In this document: positions 61,830-64,000 of the stretch, piece by piece
Numbering within the stretch: position 1 is the first letter of the stretch
Layout of the letters: the number at the start of each line of letters is the position of its first letter
From: Candidatus Raymondbacteria bacterium RIFOXYA2_FULL_49_16
Lineage (GTDB): Bacteria > Fibrobacterota > OXYB2-FULL-49-7 > XYB2-FULL-49-35
DNA: 64,000 bases
Assembly (NCBI GenBank): GCA_001789205.1
Contig: MFYT01000009.1
Coordinates: 55,571-119,570 of the forward strand
Direction: 5' to 3'
Translations under genes and position numbers: made by a program
The notes under the pieces: model-generated
What the model saw: the letters and a program-made list of their open reading frames with translations, nothing else
The model's database searches: none
Told to the model about the DNA's origin: nothing

Positions 61830-63992
61830 ATGATCCAGTATTTTGTGTTAGCAAGTATTCTGTTGACGGTTACTGTTTTCAGCGCTGTTCCAACAAATAT
61901 GTCCGGCTTTTTCCGTTCGGGCCAGGTCTTTCTTACCTGGGACGAAGTAACCAGCGGACAAAAATACATCATATACAGAAGCACCTCGCCTATTACAACC
62001 GGTGACCTAACAACAGCGAATAAAAGATTTGAGGTGGGCCCAGGCTCGTTAAACAATAAAATGCTTAAATATCTATCTGATTCCCTATCGAATCTTACTG
62101 GCGGGTCAAATTTCCCACTTCTGATACCGCCCTGCACAATAAGCAAGAATATCATATTGCCCTTGGATCCTTCCCTGTCTGGCAATGCTTCTGCCGCCTC
62201 AGAAGGGACCGGCATGGTTGTTTTAACAACACATACAGCAGGCGTCTATTATTATGCAGTCACAGCAGTGGTGGGCGGCGTTGAAGACAAGACCATTGGT
62301 GCGGGCAATACTGCCGACCCCATTACTGAGGCAGTCCAGGACCCGGCGCCGGTACTTATGTATCAAACAGACATAAAATGCGGTCGGCTATATCTGCTGT
62401 ATACCGATGTGGACTCGTTCAATCCCACCTATAGTGGCACCTATGCGTGGCCGTTCTGGGTTGCTGTCAAACAGGATTATAACACAACATCTGACAAAGT
62501 GGACCTTCTGTTGACCATTGAAGGCATGTCCGGCCCAATCCGTTACACGCAGAATTACGCACTGTGGAATTCCGATGGAATCGAAGTAAAGGCGTGCGAA
62601 ACAGGCAGCTGGTGGTTCGGATACAGCCAGACCTTTCCATTTGATACGAGCAAACTGCAGCCTACTGCGTCTGATCCCATGGCAGACCAGGGACCCGTGG
62701 TCAACTTCGTGCAAGCGAGAATAATGAATTTCTTCAAATGGATGATCCAGGTAGAGCCATATTATGCCAATCGGATAGACACAAACCGCATCCACGTTGC
62801 CGGTGGTTCAATGGGCGGCGGCGGCACGCTTCTGTTCTGCCAATATTATCCTGATTTTTTCGCCTATGGAAACGGCGATGTTCCCCCGACAAATTATCTT
62901 GAGACCGATTGGCATTGGCTCAGGCAGGCGGAGGCGCGCTGGGGATCGCATACAAACGATAATATTACGATCCATTTTACAGGCTGGCGCAGCGAAAGGC
63001 TGGAACAGGCGTATGGCGGCATGATACTGCACCAGTTTCTGAATACGGAACAAATGGTCCTGTCCATGGAGGGCATGGACCTGCCATGGATCTCCTTTGG
63101 CAGCGGCGGACTCGACGGAAGCGTTGATTGGCCGCAACAGGGAAAAAACTATTTTACCAATCTGGATGCGACAAGGCGCGGCTGGAACGGAGGATGCGAC
63201 GGTGACGGCGGTCACGGTACTGGCGGAAATATCCGGGCCCTTGCCCAGGCCGAAACCATACGGAAGAACAATTCATTCCCGGCTTTTTCCAGTGTTTCCG
63301 GAAATCCGGCGCTGCCATTGCCGGATTCTACTGCCGCGGTGGACTACCTTTTCAACAAACAGTTTATCTGGAGCACTCCCCATTATAAAGTGGGCAACTA
63401 TCAAAATCAGGTTGACGAGACAAACCAGTATGAAATTGTCATAGCCTCAACAACCGGCGACAACACGGCAGATATAACGCCCCGAAGGCTGCAGAACTTT
63501 GTGATTCTTCCAGGACAAGATTATATCGTCTCAAATACTGCCGTGAACAGTCCAGGTACGGTTTTTCAGACAGACACTGTGACGGCCGACAGTTTCGGTC
63601 TGGTAACGTTCAGGGGTTTTCAGGTTAAATCCGGCGACCAGAACACGGGCGGCAGCCGTTTTATCATGGTCCCGTTGAACCCGGTATCGGGTACAACAGC
63701 CCAATTATTGAAAGGCGACGGAGTCTTTATTACGGCTGCACCCAATCCGTTTAACCCGCAAACTGTTATCACAGTTAAGATGAAGGTGAAGGAAAAAGGT
63801 GAAAAGGAAAACCCGGGAATAAAAATCTTTAATATCCATGGAAAAATAATGAAAACAGTATATGACCTTCACCTCTCACCTAACACCTTCACCTTTTCCT
63901 GGGACGCTTCCAACCTGCCAAGCGGGGTCTATATCATCAAAGCAAACATCGGGAACACGGTTTTATCGAAAAAAGTCATGCTGATGAAATAA
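61830..63992 (+). CDS. Secreted alpha/beta-hydrolase (esterase-like) with Fn3-like domain and sorting-like tail
   Basis: A 720-residue protein with a signal peptide (YFVLASILLTVTVFS) and an Fn3-like domain (FFRSGQVFLTWDEVTSGQKY). The hydrolase has the elbow AGGSMGGGG with S327, acid segment SGGLDGSVDWPQQ and His segment DGGHGTGG. A beta domain (DITPRRLQNFVILPG) and the tail at about 636 (APNPFNPQTVITV) follow. It is the closest relative of the protein at 46137. AAGGGG precedes the ATG. It ends 8 bases before the window edge. Both loops of the tail carry GGTGAAGG-type repeat DNA in opposite orientation. Confidence 0.8.
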   Translation: MIQYFVLASILLTVTVFSAVPTNMSGFFRSGQVFLTWDEVTSGQKYIIYRSTSPITTGDLTTANKRFEVGPGSLNNKMLKYLSDSLSNLTGGSNFPLLIPPCTISKNIILPLDPSLSGNASAASEGTGMVVLTTHTAGVYYYAVTAVVGGVEDKTIGAGNTADPITEAVQDPAPVLMYQTDIKCGRLYLLYTDVDSFNPTYSGTYAWPFWVAVKQDYNTTSDKVDLLLTIEGMSGPIRYTQNYALWNSDGIEVKACETGSWWFGYSQTFPFDTSKLQPTASDPMADQGPVVNFVQARIMNFFKWMIQVEPYYANRIDTNRIHVAGGSMGGGGTLLFCQYYPDFFAYGNGDVPPTNYLETDWHWLRQAEARWGSHTNDNITIHFTGWRSERLEQAYGGMILHQFLNTEQMVLSMEGMDLPWISFGSGGLDGSVDWPQQGKNYFTNLDATRRGWNGGCDGDGGHGTGGNIRALAQAETIRKNNSFPAFSSVSGNPALPLPDSTAAVDYLFNKQFIWSTPHYKVGNYQNQVDETNQYEIVIASTTGDNTADITPRRLQNFVILPGQDYIVSNTAVNSPGTVFQTDTVTADSFGLVTFRGFQVKSGDQNTGGSRFIMVPLNPVSGTTAQLLKGDGVFITAAPNPFNPQTVITVKMKVKEKGEKENPGIKIFNIHGKIMKTVYDLHLSPNTFTFSWDASNLPSGVYIIKANIGNTVLSKKVMLMK
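63782..63900. repeat. GGTGAAGG-type repeats in both loops of one sorting domain
   Basis: Loop 1 (about 63782-63812) contains AAGGTGAAGG and AAGGTGAAAAGG. Loop 2 (about 63867-63900) contains CCTTCACCTCTCACC and ACCTTCACCTTTTCC, the reverse complement of the same unit. They encode KVKEKGEKE and DLHLSPNTFTF in frame. Confidence 0.55.
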
Positions 63993-64000
63993 AAAAAAGG

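Noticed and set aside
22116-63992. A classical SusC/SusD polysaccharide-utilisation locus
   Set aside because: No TonB-dependent receptor, SusD-like lipoprotein or glycoside hydrolase is present in the island.

Overview
The window looks like chromosome of a Gram-negative bacterium of the Fibrobacterota/Bacteroidota (FCB) superphylum, possibly a Fibrobacterota or candidate-phylum (Raymondbacteria-like) lineage. This is inference. It rests on fifteen secreted proteins ending in a PNPFNP-type C-terminal domain resembling type IX secretion sorting domains, on BatD/BatE and YaiO-type genes, and on TATATTAT-like -10 boxes, some directly in front of starts that lack a Shine-Dalgarno (SD) site. No rRNA, phage, insertion sequence or CRISPR was seen.

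Region 1 (about 1-22 kb) is metabolic and housekeeping. On the minus strand lie a partial membrane protein, an AbiEii-like nucleotidyltransferase, argC-argB-argD (overlapping ATGA junctions, terminator after argD) and a DUF4143 ATPase. galK follows on the plus strand, facing a minus-strand set of ZIP metal transporter, radical-SAM maturase (anSME-like) and cytoplasmic lacZ. Next come a CaCA antiporter and an MFS transporter (plus), a methyltransferase (minus), tRNA-Lys(TTT) (minus), and a tightly packed plus-strand operon psd-pssA-purS-purQ-DUF4321-batD-batE-PD-(D/E)XK nuclease, which ends in a run of four hairpins.

Region 2 (about 22-64 kb) is a secretome and glycan-response island. Its secreted products include four related two-domain esterases, two SGNH hydrolases, two near-identical EEP-type hydrolases, a transglutaminase-like protein, a beta-helix protein, a DUF6250-like lectin fold protein and several proteins of unknown function. 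Fifteen of the sixteen carry the sorting-like tail. No glycoside hydrolase or SusC/SusD pair is in the island, so the apparent chemistry is mainly de-esterification and binding. Interspersed are a HEAT-GT2-YaiO operon (polysaccharide synthesis/export), a Fic protein and a prolyl-aminopeptidase-like hydrolase.

Regulation is the most striking part. Three genes encode single-polypeptide transmembrane regulators: signal peptide, periplasmic carbohydrate-binding-like domain (LamG-like twice, CBM9-like once), one membrane helix and an AraC DNA-binding domain. A fourth regulator (PAS plus AraC, cytoplasmic) is divergent from an SGNH hydrolase gene. Three promoters spread over 21 kb share the layout TACCC/T, 21-22 bp, TACCC, 28 bp, TATATTAT (start to start), which suggests a local regulon. 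A separate phased array of AAATGCCGAA-like half-sites lies between one membrane regulator and its neighbouring esterase gene. The membrane regulators lack SD sites and have a -10-like hexamer ending exactly 10 nt before ATG, which predicts leaderless mRNAs, whereas most secreted-protein genes have clear SD sites.

Short palindromes and simple tandem repeats have also entered coding sequence in frame: in the maturase near its C-terminus, and repeatedly in the two loops of the sorting-like domains.
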